64,000 nucleotides of DNA from an uncultured Umboniibacter sp. (GCF_947497555.1 NZ_CANMGY010000002.1:175080-239079), one strand, 5' to 3'; shown: positions 17,970 to 27,138, counted from the first letter of the stretch. Program-made: numbers and translations. Notes: generated from the letters alone by a model not told the origin.

Positions 17970-18544
17970 GGGGCATGTCCGTTCATACTCGCTACTGCGT
18001 GAGCCAAGTATTCATCATAATAACTCTCTCGGTGCTGACTATAGCTATCATCAACACTGGCCAATAGGGCTTCAGCAGTGCTCAATCCACCCATTCGCTG
18101 ATTTTTTCGAAACGGATATCGGCTTGAGCGACAGGCTATGCTAAGACGCGGTAGTCTCGCCAAGAGCGGCTGATTTGCTAACATTTTAGTCGTCTCCTGC
18201 CAGGTCCCATCCAAAAGCCAAAGGCGCCGGATATTGGTGTCTTTAGAGGGGTTCGTATCCGTATCGACCGGCAAAGGGTCGTTGGTCTTTGGGTAAAGCA
18301 AAACGTCACCGATCTCGGGAGTGAGTAATTGAGTACGCTGGTAGGTATGAAGCTTTACCTGACTGTCTAACTGAAGAAACAAGACACTGGATGAAGGGCG
18401 TTTAAGTTCTAGTGGATGCGCTAGCAGATGGACTTCGAACGGCAGGTGTAGTGATCGTATTGAACGGCAGAAACACGCCACCTCACGGAGATTGCAGCGT
18501 CGACACCTTGGCAATCCAGCCCGATCAACTAATACCCCAGCCAT
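17963..18544 (-). CDS. tapT: tRNA-uridine aminocarboxypropyltransferase (DTW domain)
   Basis: Member of the DTW family, whose TapT installs acp3U at uridine 47 of tRNA using S-adenosylmethionine. An N-terminal cysteine cluster (CRRCNLREVACFC, about residues 13-25) is followed by HLLAHPLELKRPSSS. The signature in the C-terminal half appears as LLDGTWQETTKML, and SRYPFRKNQRMGGLSTAEA closes the domain. 193 residues from the ATG at 18544; the frame allows three more codons. It overlaps gltS by 16 bases and the acetyltransferase by 7. The family is clear; target position is by analogy with E. coli. Confidence 0.85.
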   Translation of the reverse strand: MAGVLVDRAGLPRCRRCNLREVACFCRSIRSLHLPFEVHLLAHPLELKRPSSSVLFLQLDSQVKLHTYQRTQLLTPEIGDVLLYPKTNDPLPVDTDTNPSKDTNIRRLWLLDGTWQETTKMLANQPLLARLPRLSIACRSSRYPFRKNQRMGGLSTAEALLASVDDSYSQHRESYYDEYLAHAVASMNGHAPC

Positions 18545-19719
18545 ATTAACCAAAGTTTAATCATTGAAGCATTGGTCAAATCCAGAAGCCCTGCCCCGAT
18601 TAAAGGAATCACAATAAAAGCTTGTGGGGCCGGTCCGTAACGTTCGGTCACAGAATGCATATTCGCAACGCCGACAGGGGTAGCACCTAGGCCAATGCCT
18701 GCGAAACCAGCACCGCAGACGGCTGCATTATAATTTCTTCCCGCTAGCGGGAAGACAACAAACACGGCAATGCCCACAACGATGAGGATTTGCCCGGTCA
18801 TCACCATGACGATCTGTCCAATTTGAGCCCAAATTGCTACGAGATCCATGGTCATTAGGCTCATCGCCAAAAATAAATTGAGGCAGACATCTCCAATCAC
18901 CGCGACAATACCAAAGCATACTTGATAATCTCGACTACGGGCATAGTTACCAACAAAAACACCCACTAACATAGCGGTTACAAAACCAGGAAGTAATAGT
19001 CCTCGGGAAGACATTAGCTCGTTCAATACACCACCAAATCCGGTACAGATTGCGAACAAGAGCACCGCATTGATAACACCTGTGGTGGTCATTTCAATCG
19101 CTAGTGGGCCTCGTTTTGGTAACTTCTCAATCTTTTCCTTGTTCATCGAACGTTTTCGCGCAAAGCGGATTAGGACCTGCCCTAGTGGGCCGCCTACCAA
19201 GCCTCCCGCGATAAGCCCCATGGTTGCGTAGGCAAGCCCTAGATCTGAAGCGCCGGCAAAACCCTGTTGAGTAAAATACTCCCCCCAAGATATAGCAGTC
19301 CCATGGCCTCCCGCAAGAGAAATACTGCCCGCCATTAAACCGTAAATTGGCTCGAGATCGAACTGCAGCGTTAACAACACCGCGAATAGATTTTGAAGAA
19401 AGAGGAGCAATACCGTGGCTAAGGCTAATTTAAGAAGCAGCGATCCACCCAGGACAATGTCACTAAATTTAGCGCATAGTCCAACACTCGCGAAAAAGAC
19501 CAACAGTAACGTTGCTCGGAGAGTGAGATCGAACTGAAATTCAACACCCGCAGTCACTGATATGAGAGATAAAACAGCGCTACACAGTAATCCACCAAGT
19601 ACCGCCGGTGGAATTTGCCAACGAGCCAACGCCTCAATTCGACTAATCGCCTGCTGTCCTACCCACAGCACAGCAATCGACAAAACAATAACTCCACTCG
19701 TTGTAAAGTTAATGAGCAT
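18529..19719 (-). CDS. gltS: Sodium/glutamate symporter
   Basis: Inner-membrane Na+-coupled glutamate importer. The 396-residue protein consists almost wholly of hydrophobic segments (about 10 or more). The ESS-family hallmark SISLAGGHGTAISWGEYF lies near residues 135-152, with a second related stretch GAGFAGIGLGATPVGVANM near 335-355. These are the two re-entrant loops of the fold. A GGGAG ribosome site precedes the ATG. It lies five bases after a small membrane-protein gene and overlaps tapT, so it is mid-operon. Confidence 0.92.
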   Translation of the reverse strand: MLINFTTSGVIVLSIAVLWVGQQAISRIEALARWQIPPAVLGGLLCSAVLSLISVTAGVEFQFDLTLRATLLLVFFASVGLCAKFSDIVLGGSLLLKLALATVLLLFLQNLFAVLLTLQFDLEPIYGLMAGSISLAGGHGTAISWGEYFTQQGFAGASDLGLAYATMGLIAGGLVGGPLGQVLIRFARKRSMNKEKIEKLPKRGPLAIEMTTTGVINAVLLFAICTGFGGVLNELMSSRGLLLPGFVTAMLVGVFVGNYARSRDYQVCFGIVAVIGDVCLNLFLAMSLMTMDLVAIWAQIGQIVMVMTGQILIVVGIAVFVVFPLAGRNYNAAVCGAGFAGIGLGATPVGVANMHSVTERYGPAPQAFIVIPLIGAGLLDLTNASMIKLWLIWLGY

Positions 19720-19724
19720 TGTTA

Positions 19725-20066
19725 TCAGCTCCCTACATTATCAAGGCGCTTTCTTGTACGGAAGATTGACAGCAGCACACCAATGATCGCCCCTGCTATT
19801 GCAGCGCTCACTATGAACCGACCTGCCCTCATGAAGCCACCATCAACACCATTGAGAAGATCAAAAACTGCGGAGAAAATGGCTGGAGCCAACAAATTAG
19901 AACCCGCTGACTCGGCTACGGGTACAAATAGTGCCCCTAAGGTTGCCCACCAAATAGTGTAAAAAAGCCACTCAGGAAGACGATTTAGCATGCGAGCCCA
20001 AACCACCAAACAAACCGCACCACCAAGGATCCAAGCGCCCCAGGCGAATAAATAACTATCAATCAT
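19725..20066 (-). CDS. Small integral membrane protein, unknown function
   Basis: A 113-residue protein with about three to four hydrophobic segments (residues 8-23, 34-50, 55-68 and 85-103) and a basic C-terminus (RTRKRLDNVGS), which suggests a cytoplasmic end. I do not recognise a family. It sits one base after ycgN and five bases before gltS on the same strand, so it is almost certainly expressed with them. Membership of the GltS operon could hint at a transport accessory role, but nothing in the sequence proves it. Confidence 0.7.
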   Translation of the reverse strand: MIDSYLFAWGAWILGGAVCLVVWARMLNRLPEWLFYTIWWATLGALFVPVAESAGSNLLAPAIFSAVFDLLNGVDGGFMRAGRFIVSAAIAGAIIGVLLSIFRTRKRLDNVGS

Positions 20067-20067
20067 C

Positions 20068-20517
20068 TCAATTTACCCATTGAATAATATGTGCCTCGAT
20101 CTCATCTTCATTAACATCCAGCTCCGAAACACTTCGATTAGCCACCGTCATTCCAGCCGTAAGAATAGAAGTCCGATCTCCAGTTAGCAAATGATGCCAC
20201 TCGGGGAGTGGCAGTCCCATTGCAACTAATCGATAACTGCAGGTAACTGGAAGCCAATCAAACTGATCTATATCGGCTACGGTAAGTTGGGTGCAATCGG
20301 GAACGCGCTGTTTACGTTGATCGTAATCAGAGCACTGACAACTGGATGGGTCAAGTAACTGGCAAGCAATATTGGTATAAACCAATTCATCTGTCTCGTC
20401 ATCGATAAACTTCTGTAGGCAACACTTACCACAGCCATCGCATAATGACTCCCACTGCTCTTTAGTCATCTCGGAAAGCGGCGTTGTCTCCCAAAAGGCA
20501 CGATTAAGAGCGCTCAT
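20068..20517 (-). CDS. ycgN: YcgN-family cysteine-cluster protein
   Basis: A 149-residue member of the UPF0260/YcgN family. The conserved cluster CDGCGKCCLQKF lies near residues 28-39; further conserved cysteines occur in CQLLDPSSCQCSDYDQRKQRVPDC (about 52-75). These resemble the zinc- or iron-binding CxxCxxCC proteins. Function is not established. It overlaps ycgL by four bases (ATGA) in the order rnd-ycgL-ycgN seen in other gammaproteobacteria. Family call confident. Confidence 0.9.
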   Translation of the reverse strand: MSALNRAFWETTPLSEMTKEQWESLCDGCGKCCLQKFIDDETDELVYTNIACQLLDPSSCQCSDYDQRKQRVPDCTQLTVADIDQFDWLPVTCSYRLVAMGLPLPEWHHLLTGDRTSILTAGMTVANRSVSELDVNEDEIEAHIIQWVN

Positions 20518-20807
20518 CGCTGCAGCTTTGAGTTCTTAAGTGCGATTTCCGCCATTTCGTCATCGCGCGGCGGTGGTAACTGCAAGAAGAATCCATTGTC
20601 ACGAATGGCATCGAGTACTTGCTTTGCATCGAAGCGAGCCAGTTTTTTGGTTTCCGTTAATAGAAACGCCATGCTTTCTTTGGCTGGGCCAAACCGATTT
20701 AGCAGTGGTTCAGGAACCTTTTTAAGACCCTGAGCCTTCTCCACGATAAGGTACATACCGTCCTCGCTAGCGGACCGATATACCGACACAATACAAGGTT
20801 GTTTCAT
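20514..20807 (-). CDS. ycgL: YcgL-domain protein
   Basis: A 97-residue protein of the YcgL family: MKQPCIVSVYRSASEDGMYL at the start, VPEPLLNRFGPAKESMAFLLTE in the middle and the NGFFLQLPPP end. The frame is open 22 codons further upstream, but the ATG at 20807 overlaps the rnd stop as ATGA and gives the usual family length. Function unknown; E. coli YcgL is a small alpha/beta protein. Coupled to rnd upstream and ycgN downstream. Confidence 0.9.
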   Translation of the reverse strand: MKQPCIVSVYRSASEDGMYLIVEKAQGLKKVPEPLLNRFGPAKESMAFLLTETKKLARFDAKQVLDAIRDNGFFLQLPPPRDDEMAEIALKNSKLQR

Positions 20808-21910
20808 ATTTCTGACTCTGCTCTCTTTTCGTGAAAACGCTGTTGGGCACGTTCTAAATAGGGGGTTCTCCACTTCGGGAGGGCTGGTGACTGCTGGAAG
20901 CTGTTGGTACGAACGAAGGCTTGGCCTACCTTCTTCGAGGCCAGCATCTCACGAGGTATTTCCAGTTCATTAGCCTCTTTGTCGACCATCTTCATAAACA
21001 GTTTATACTGTTTGGTTTGCGACTTCGTGAGCAGGCGCGGCATCAACGCTTCAGTGGGCTCGGAAGCGACGACCTCATTGATGAGCCCAATCCATGTTTC
21101 GGCATAGCGCTTTATCTGTCCCGGTGAAAGGTCGACAATATCAGCCATTGCCGCCGCATGCTGCGGCTGTTGAATCGCTAACTGCACCAACGAGGCCTCC
21201 GCAAGCACTCGATTACGGGGCATATCTCGGTCCCGCGCTTGCTGCTCACGCCAGTCACTTAGCGCTTTAGCAACATGCTGAGTGAGCGGATCGCGGTCAG
21301 CCACTTTCGTGAGACGATCAAAATAGTAACCAAGGTGGTCATTGGCATTCGAGCTCGCAATGGTAAAGTCACCCTCTTCCCAAACCCAATCTACGCGCTC
21401 TTCTAGGCGCAGCATCAGCGCTGGAAATGCCTTGGCAAGCCAGACCACATCGTCTTCAGCATAGCGCAGCTGCGAATCTCGCAGCGGCCTCTGTAGCCAA
21501 TTGCTTCGTGTTTCGCCCTTATCAAGTTTGACATTAAACAGATGCTCAGCCAGTTCGGCAAAACCAATACCCGAGCGCAAACCACATAAAGCCGCCGCCA
21601 CCTGGGTATCAAAAATACGCTTTGGTATCGCACCACATAGATGCCGCAGGACCTCTAAGTCCTCACTACAGGAATGCATCACAATGGCGGTGGTTTCCAT
21701 CAACTCGACCAATGGTTTCCAGTCGCTGATTGCTAACGCGTCGATTAGCCAAACATCGTCCACGGTGCCAATTTGAATTAGGCCTGCCTTAGGAAAAAAC
21801 GTCGTTCGTCGCTCGAACTCGGTATCCAACACTAGCCAATCTTGAGCTCCGAGGCGCTCGCAAAGAACCGCCAGTGTGTCATTCGTTTCGATCCAATTTG
21901 ATGCCGCCAT
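20804..21910 (-). CDS. rnd: Ribonuclease D
   Basis: 3-prime to 5-prime exoribonuclease that trims tRNA and other stable RNA precursors. The 368-residue protein opens with a DEDD exonuclease domain: LVLDTEFERRTTF supplies the first D and E, IVMHSCSEDLEVL the middle D, and LRYAEDDVVWL the last D with the catalytic tyrosine (DEDDy). HRDC-type helical domains follow (DWREQQARDRDMPRNRVLAE). It starts within the recR stop (TAATG overlap) and ends within the ycgL start, so the whole block is tightly coupled. Confidence 0.94.
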   Translation of the reverse strand: MAASNWIETNDTLAVLCERLGAQDWLVLDTEFERRTTFFPKAGLIQIGTVDDVWLIDALAISDWKPLVELMETTAIVMHSCSEDLEVLRHLCGAIPKRIFDTQVAAALCGLRSGIGFAELAEHLFNVKLDKGETRSNWLQRPLRDSQLRYAEDDVVWLAKAFPALMLRLEERVDWVWEEGDFTIASSNANDHLGYYFDRLTKVADRDPLTQHVAKALSDWREQQARDRDMPRNRVLAEASLVQLAIQQPQHAAAMADIVDLSPGQIKRYAETWIGLINEVVASEPTEALMPRLLTKSQTKQYKLFMKMVDKEANELEIPREMLASKKVGQAFVRTNSFQQSPALPKWRTPYLERAQQRFHEKRAESEI

Positions 21911-22509
21911 TAATTCATTACCTTGCGCCCACTAAAGGCGTGTGTGAGTGTGCCACCATCCACAAACTCGAGTTCACCACCAAGCGGGACTCCATGTGCA
22001 ATGCGACTTGTTACCACCTGGTACTGCTTAGCTTTTTCGGCCACGAAGTGTGCGGTCGCCTCACCTTCTACCGTTGGGTTGGTAGCCAGAATAAGTTCTT
22101 TTACCTCACCCTCTGATAGGAGTACTTCTAACTCGTCAATACCAATATCCTGAGGGCCAATGCCATCAATGGGCGAGAGATGGCCCATTAGGACGAAGTA
22201 TCGCCCAGAATAGCCACCTGACATCTCGATAGCCATCACATCGGTGGGTGACTCTACTACGCACAGAATACTTGGATCTCTGCGCGGGCTTCGGCAAATT
22301 CCACACAATGGTTCCTCAGTTAGGTTACGGCAACGTGGACAGCGCCCTACTTTTTCGACCGCAAGTTCAACCGAATTCGCCAACTGCTTGGCGCCCTCTG
22401 GGTTGCGTTCTAAAAGGTGTAAAGCCATCCGCTGGGCCGTTTTCGGCCCAACTCCTGGAAGCACTTTGAGACTGTCGATTAACTGAGTAATTAACGGGCT
22501 AAAATTCAT
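21910..22509 (-). CDS. recR: Recombination mediator RecR
   Basis: Works with RecF and RecO to load RecA on gapped DNA. 199 residues, the normal length. A helix-hairpin-helix region ([17 protein letters not shown]) is followed by the four-cysteine zinc finger [16 protein letters not shown], then the Toprim domain ([13 protein letters not shown]) and the C-terminal Walker-B-like segment [13 protein letters not shown]. It lies between ybaB and rnd in the widely conserved dnaX-ybaB-recR order. Confidence 0.96.
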   Translation of the reverse strand: MNFSPLITQLIDSLKVLPGVGPKTAQRMALHLLERNPEGAKQLANSVELAVEKVGRCPRCRNLTEEPLCGICRSPRRDPSILCVVESPTDVMAIEMSGGYSGRYFVLMGHLSPIDGIGPQDIGIDELEVLLSEGEVKELILATNPTVEGEATAHFVAEKAKQYQVVTSRIAHGVPLGGELEFVDGGTLTHAFSGRKVMN

Positions 22510-22523
22510 CGGCGCAAGTTACC

Positions 22524-22850
22524 TTAAAAGGGCATTTTAAAACCGTCAGGAAGTGGCATACCACCCGTCAACGATTTCATCGCTTCTTGGTTAGCCGCTT
22601 CAACTCGTCTCACCGCATCGTTAACTGCCGCGGCGAGTAGATCTTCCAACAGCTCTTTATCTTCGCTGAGTAACGACGGATCAATTTCTACGTCGCTAAC
22701 ATCGTGACGGCCTGTCATCGTTACCTTAACCATCCCTGCGCCGGCCTCGCCTGTGACCTTAGCCTTAGCAGCTTGCTCTTGCATGTCTGCCATTTTCTTT
22801 TGCATTTCTTTGGCCTGTTTCATCAGGCCGCTCATATCACCGAAACTCAT
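22524..22850 (-). CDS. ybaB: YbaB/EbfC nucleoid-associated protein
   Basis: A 108-residue DNA-binding dimer. The long N-terminal helix ([21 protein letters not shown]) and the core [20 protein letters not shown] are typical, as is the flexible C-terminal [13 protein letters not shown]. In other bacteria it coats DNA and affects expression; the gene almost always lies between dnaX and recR, as here. Its ATG follows the dnaX stop with no gap. Confidence 0.95.
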   Translation of the reverse strand: MSFGDMSGLMKQAKEMQKKMADMQEQAAKAKVTGEAGAGMVKVTMTGRHDVSDVEIDPSLLSEDKELLEDLLAAAVNDAVRRVEAANQEAMKSLTGGMPLPDGFKMPF

Positions 22851-24935
22851 TTAATACTCCTCTGGCGCAAGTGACACAACAGTGTGTGGCAAAACCTTCG
22901 CACCGATCTCTTGATTCAAAAACTGTATGACTGGATCACTATTCAGCTGGGCAATAGCCCGTTCTCTGCGCCGAGTATCAATTTCTAACCGACGCAACGA
23001 CGCAGTGAGTACTCCTGGGTCACCTTCTGCAATATTAAGTATTACCGCTTCACCGAGAGCCACTGAAAATGCCTCGGTAAGTTGTTCCTGTTGTCGCGCT
23101 TTAAGAAGCATCGACTGCGCGCTATCCATAACTAAGTTTAGCTGATTACCCTCAATACTCTGGAGCGACATCTGATGAAGCGCGCTTCCTGCTGGCCCTG
23201 TCATTCTTAATCGTAATGCAAACTCGGGAAAACGCTCCTGAGTCAGCGAACTCAAACTATGCAACGGCGAAGACTCATTAGTAGTTAAGACCGATTCGCT
23301 TTGGTCATCGACCTGACTAACGGGATGAGTTGACGATGCGGAAGCAACCGGAGCGGTAGACGACACCGAATCATCTTTTCCAGCGTTCATCGACGCTAAA
23401 TTATCAACTTCGGCTCCGCTATTAAAGGTTGCAACAGTAGGTTCTGGCGGCGTCTCGATATCACCTTCTTCGTTGACGTCAGCCGGTGTTGAATTCGTCA
23501 ACGCTCTAGACTCGCTAGTGCTTCCTGTTAGCGGTGTTGAAGCTTCGCGAATCCCCTGGGCGGAGTGCATGGCTCGCGAAGGAGAAGAATCGGTATCCCA
23601 CGGTGGCGGTTCCATCACTGTTGATGGATCGGGCTCGGTCACCGCAGACGGCATCAATTCGCTTGAAGTCACTAATTCTTGAGCCGAGCGTGTCGACTCG
23701 CTTTGCGCTGCTTCGGATGAGTCAGTAGCGCCTGTCGTGTTTTCGACCTCAGCTTTCGCCCCAGTCGATGCTACGTCATCCGACTGGGGTAGCGTCTTTT
23801 TTGGCGGCGGCGCCGTCTCTGCGTCGGGAGCATGCTCAATATCGATCACCCCCTGCGGTCGGAAGGCCAGCATTCTAAGTAGTACCATTTCGAAGCCGAC
23901 CATCTCATCCGGAGAGCGCTTCAATTCAGCTAATGATTGCACCCCAATCTGATAAAAAAGCTGGACATTTTCCGCAGTAACTCGCTTCGCGAGCTCGCCC
24001 AGTGCCTTAGCGTCCATGGCGACCGGAATTGGATAATCTGGCACTACTTGAAGCATTGCTAGTTTATGAAGCGCAAGGCTTAAATCACTGAGTAGCCGAG
24101 AAAAATCAGGAGCCTGCTCTGCTAGCTGCGCAACAAAAGTCATTAGTGCTTTGCGCTCACCATCAATCAGCAATTCCAACAACTGCTGGACCACACCGCG
24201 ATCGATCGTACCAAGCATCGTATTGACGTCGGCACTTTGCACGCTACCATCACCGAAAGCAATCGCTTGATCAGTGAGTGAGAGTGCATCGCGCATGCTC
24301 CCATCTGCCGCTTGAGCAATGGACCAAAGTGCCTCGTCTTCAAAACCTAACGCTTCACTAGCTAGCACCGTTTGCAAATGACTCACGATACGCTCGGGAG
24401 TCATATTCTTCAGTGATAACTGCAGACAGCGTGATAACACGGTAATCGGTAACTTTTGGGGATCCGTAGTCGCCAGTAGAAATTTCACATGCGGCGGTGG
24501 TTCTTCAAGCGTTTTCAACAGTGCGTTGAAACTGTGATTCGACAGCATGTGTACCTCATCAATTAGGTACACCTTAAAACGGCCTGCTGTGGGCGCATAT
24601 TGGATATTGTCGAGGAGTTCACGCGTGTCCTCTACCTTTGTTCGACTCGCCGCATCGACTTCAATTAAATCAATGAAACGACCCGCCGCAATATCTAGGC
24701 AGGCATTACATTCACCACAGGGTTTAGAACTCACGCCTTGCTCACAGTTAAGGCACTTGGCCAGAATACGAGCAATCGTTGTCTTACCAACACCACGCGT
24801 TCCAGTAAACAAATAGGCATGGTGAAGTCGATTGTTGTCGAGCGCATTAATTAACGCCCGCAATACATGCTCCTGCCCCACGGTTTCATGGAAATTAGCT
24901 GGGCGGTATTTTCGCGCGAGAACTTGGTATGACAT
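22851..24935 (-). CDS. dnaX: DNA polymerase III subunit tau (and gamma by frameshift)
   Basis: Clamp-loader ATPase and replisome organiser. The 694-residue tau form starts MSYQVLARKYRPANFHETVGQ; Walker A is GTRGVGKTT, the zinc module is CLNCEQGVSSKPCGECNAC, DEVHMLS is Walker B and LEEPPPHVKFLLATT the sensor region. After about residue 365 comes a low-complexity Ser/Thr/Glu-rich linker (about 375-545), then the domain that binds the polymerase alpha subunit. At the start of the linker an A AAA AAG slip site and hairpin would yield a 386-residue gamma form (see separate entry). Upstream is the 4.5S RNA gene. Confidence 0.96.
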   Translation of the reverse strand: MSYQVLARKYRPANFHETVGQEHVLRALINALDNNRLHHAYLFTGTRGVGKTTIARILAKCLNCEQGVSSKPCGECNACLDIAAGRFIDLIEVDAASRTKVEDTRELLDNIQYAPTAGRFKVYLIDEVHMLSNHSFNALLKTLEEPPPHVKFLLATTDPQKLPITVLSRCLQLSLKNMTPERIVSHLQTVLASEALGFEDEALWSIAQAADGSMRDALSLTDQAIAFGDGSVQSADVNTMLGTIDRGVVQQLLELLIDGERKALMTFVAQLAEQAPDFSRLLSDLSLALHKLAMLQVVPDYPIPVAMDAKALGELAKRVTAENVQLFYQIGVQSLAELKRSPDEMVGFEMVLLRMLAFRPQGVIDIEHAPDAETAPPPKKTLPQSDDVASTGAKAEVENTTGATDSSEAAQSESTRSAQELVTSSELMPSAVTEPDPSTVMEPPPWDTDSSPSRAMHSAQGIREASTPLTGSTSESRALTNSTPADVNEEGDIETPPEPTVATFNSGAEVDNLASMNAGKDDSVSSTAPVASASSTHPVSQVDDQSESVLTTNESSPLHSLSSLTQERFPEFALRLRMTGPAGSALHQMSLQSIEGNQLNLVMDSAQSMLLKARQQEQLTEAFSVALGEAVILNIAEGDPGVLTASLRRLEIDTRRRERAIAQLNSDPVIQFLNQEIGAKVLPHTVVSLAPEEY
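23759..23802 (-). promoter_or_regulatory. Programmed -1 ribosomal frameshift element in dnaX
   Basis: On the minus strand the zero-frame codons CCA AAA AAG contain the heptamer A AAA AAG (23802-23796), the same slippery sequence and phase as E. coli dnaX. After a six-base spacer comes a perfect 9-bp stem (CCCCAGTCG at 23789-23781 with CGACTGGGG at 23767-23759). The -1 frame reads six codons and stops at TGA 23778-23776. The predicted short gamma protein has 386 residues. Slip site, spacer, stem and early stop all fit. Confidence 0.85.
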
Positions 24936-25049
24936 GGGCCTTCCTGAACGAACTGACGAATCAATCCATTATAACCACCAAAAGGGTAGTCTGAATACCG
25001 ATGAATCCGATTGAGGGAGTTATTTTTTGCCGACAGGCGAAAGAAAATT

Positions 25050-25158
<109 letters not shown>

Positions 25159-25171
25159 TAACAAGGGCGCC

Positions 25172-25199
25172 ATTATACGAGAAATTCCCATTGCTTCAA
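25172..25199 (-). promoter_or_regulatory. Sigma-70 promoter of ffs
   Basis: On the minus strand, TTGAAG (25199-25194) and a perfect TATAAT (25177-25172) are separated by 16 bases. The -10 ends about 14 bases before the mature 5-prime end of the 4.5S RNA, which allows a short leader removed by processing as in E. coli. Confidence 0.75.
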
Positions 25200-25245
25200 T
25201 AGCTTAGAACAATTAATTTAGATTCATGAGTCAGGAGAGCTACTA

Positions 25246-26070
25246 ATGATCAAAAGTCGTCCATTTATAACTCGTTCAGAGGTCCCAACTAACACTCGCT
25301 TCATTGATTGCCGCTTTGAGCTGCAGTCAAAGGACGATGCCGCCGGCCACAGTGCCTTTCTAGCTGGCCATATCCCGGGCGCCGTATACGCCCACCTCAA
25401 CGATGACTTATCGGGCCCAATTATGACCAATCAAGAGGGCCGTCATCCCATGGGACGACATCCGCTACCACCTGTTAGTACTTGGTGGGCAACACTCAGC
25501 CACTGGGGCATTAACACGAATGATGTGATTGTGTGCTACGACGACCATAACGCCGCGTTTGCAGCAAGGGCCTGCTGGATGCTTCGACAGTCGGGTTACG
25601 AGGCTTACGTATTAAACGGTGGGTTTTCAGCATGGCAAGCGGCGGGCGGGGCAATCGCTACCGAAGCGTTAGAGTATGACACGTCAGATATTCCCCAGCC
25701 ACAGCCGTTCAAGACCATCAATTTCAAACAGCTAGATACCGCTGGGATGCTTATCGACGCGCGAGCCAATGAGCGTTACCTTGGGAAAATCGAGCCGCTA
25801 GACCCTATCGCCGGTCATATTCCCGGTGCCATGAACCAACCCTTCACCGATAATTTTGACAGCGGGTACCTGAAATCCGAGGAGCAACTCAGGTTGATAT
25901 GGGAACCTCTCGTTAGCAAGAATAAGCAGCGAACTCACTACTGCGGCTCAGGCGTTACCGCCTGCGTAAATTTGCTGGTATTGGCACAACTCGGTTATGA
26001 CGACGATTCGCTTTATGCTGGAAGTTGGTCCGATTGGTGTAGTCACCAGCCTCTCCATTACGAAGCCTAA
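25246..26070 (+). CDS. sseA: Sulfurtransferase with two rhodanese domains
   Basis: Transfers sulfane sulfur from 3-mercaptopyruvate or thiosulfate to an acceptor. The 274-residue protein has an inactive N-terminal rhodanese domain (FIDCRFEL, HIPGAVYAHLNDDLSG, VVCYDDHNAAFAARACWMLR) and a catalytic C-terminal domain (DARANERYLGKIEPLDPIAGHIPGA). The active loop is YCGSGVTAC, the CGSGVTA form characteristic of mercaptopyruvate sulfurtransferases. AGGAG precedes the ATG. It is monocistronic and divergent from ffs. Substrate preference is inferred from the loop. Confidence 0.9.
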   Translation: MIKSRPFITRSEVPTNTRFIDCRFELQSKDDAAGHSAFLAGHIPGAVYAHLNDDLSGPIMTNQEGRHPMGRHPLPPVSTWWATLSHWGINTNDVIVCYDDHNAAFAARACWMLRQSGYEAYVLNGGFSAWQAAGGAIATEALEYDTSDIPQPQPFKTINFKQLDTAGMLIDARANERYLGKIEPLDPIAGHIPGAMNQPFTDNFDSGYLKSEEQLRLIWEPLVSKNKQRTHYCGSGVTACVNLLVLAQLGYDDDSLYAGSWSDWCSHQPLHYEA

Positions 26071-26208
26071 TCGCTTTACTCGAGGCGCGTGAAACATGAT
26101 TGAGTACTGCCTGAATGATGGCTGACTGAGAGTTGATTGACGGTTCAGAGATGATTCAGCATGGCTACTTAAACGACTGACGTTATCCTATCAAATATGG
26201 CAACGGCG

Positions 26209-26778
26209 TCATCTCGACGCCGTCTCGCGCTCCAAAGTATTTGCGAGATCGAGCACATACCGAACCCTCTCTGCGACCGACAGTGGGGGAATCCGATGAA
26301 TGGTATAGCCGTTCTTAAGGTAAACTGCCTGAAGCAGCTCAACCAGCTTAGCCGCCTCTTCGATTGAATCATTGCGACCTGATTCTTGGCGCAAGTCTAA
26401 GTCATCAAGATTCAATGGTTCGATGAAAAAAATGTGATCGTAGTGATGAGCCGCTAGCTGGACCTTAAAGCTGTCTGGGGCATGGGTCTTGAACATTTCA
26501 AGGTAAGCCAATCCGTCCAAGGTTCCTCGGTCTAAAAAGCTGCGTCGGCTAGGATCCAGTATGGCTTCAAGCTCCGTCTGATGACGATAGATTCGCTGCT
26601 GAAAACCCAGTGGATCGCCACGACGCCACTCATCCTGCTCGCTAAGACCCATTTCTTTGACTAACGCCTGAATCACATCAATAGCGGCTTCAGGAACTGT
26701 CTGTTCACCTAAGCCACCAAGTGCTTTAATCAACGTTGTTTTGCCGCTACCCGGTGCACCGGTTAAGACAATCTTCAT
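26209..26778 (-). CDS. P-loop ATPase/kinase of the AAA_28 (NadR-like) family
   Basis: A 189-residue P-loop protein. Walker A is TGAPGSGKTTL near residues 6-16; FLDRGTLDGLAYLEMF is the Walker-B-like DR segment of this family, and FFIEPLNLDDLDLRQESGR is the lid region. Related domains occur in NadR and similar nucleoside kinases, but the substrate of stand-alone members is unknown. It starts 15 bases after an XRE-type regulator that in turn overlaps a small membrane-protein gene, giving a three-gene operon. A hairpin at 26203-26223 overlaps its stop codon but lacks a T-run. Confidence 0.8.
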   Translation of the reverse strand: MKIVLTGAPGSGKTTLIKALGGLGEQTVPEAAIDVIQALVKEMGLSEQDEWRRGDPLGFQQRIYRHQTELEAILDPSRRSFLDRGTLDGLAYLEMFKTHAPDSFKVQLAAHHYDHIFFIEPLNLDDLDLRQESGRNDSIEEAAKLVELLQAVYLKNGYTIHRIPPLSVAERVRYVLDLANTLERETASR

Positions 26779-26793
26779 GGCAACACGTTATCC

Positions 26794-27138
26794 TTAAGTT
26801 GTTTCACTAAAAATAATATCTTCGACTGAACATTTAAGCCCCCTCGCGATCGCTCTGCGATTGGCTTCCGAGGCCAAACGACGACCGGTTTCTATCATTT
26901 CATAGTAGCTAGGGCTAATACCCGCCTCTCTGGCAAGCACCGAAACACTTAAACCCTTCGACTCACGAATGGCTCGTAAGGTCTCAGCGCTGATCGCTGG
27001 CTTCACTGCCTCGCTCTCTGTCGGGTGCTTTTGCTCACTAATCCCAGCAAGCTGCAGCAGTTGTTGATAATCTTCCCAGTTTAACACCGCAAATGCAGGT
27101 TGATCTGCGTTTTTAATAACTTGAACTTGATGCTTCAT
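26794..27138 (-). CDS. XRE-family helix-turn-helix regulator
   Basis: A 114-residue protein. The N-terminal about 35 residues (QVIKNADQPAFAVLNWEDYQQLL) resemble the Phd/YefM antitoxin fold, and the C-terminal half is an XRE helix-turn-helix (LRAIRESKGLSVSVLAREAGISPSYYEMIETGRR). The ATG at 27138 shares a base with the stop of the preceding small gene (TAATG); an in-frame TTG at 27150 lies inside that gene and is less likely. The next gene encodes a P-loop ATPase. A regulator of its own operon, or an antitoxin-like protein, is possible; neither is shown. Confidence 0.85.
   Translation of the reverse strand: MKHQVQVIKNADQPAFAVLNWEDYQQLLQLAGISEQKHPTESEAVKPAISAETLRAIRESKGLSVSVLAREAGISPSYYEMIETGRRLASEANRRAIARGLKCSVEDIIFSETT

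Noticed and set aside
19615..19962. 115-codon plus-strand frame across the start of gltS and the small membrane protein.
   Set aside because: Overlaps two minus-strand genes with good start signals; its protein is low-complexity Pro/Thr/Asn-rich with no domain.
26203..26223. Terminator after the AAA ATPase (ACGGCGTC/GACGCCGT hairpin).
   Set aside because: No T-run on either strand and it overlaps the coding end, so I did not list it as a terminator.
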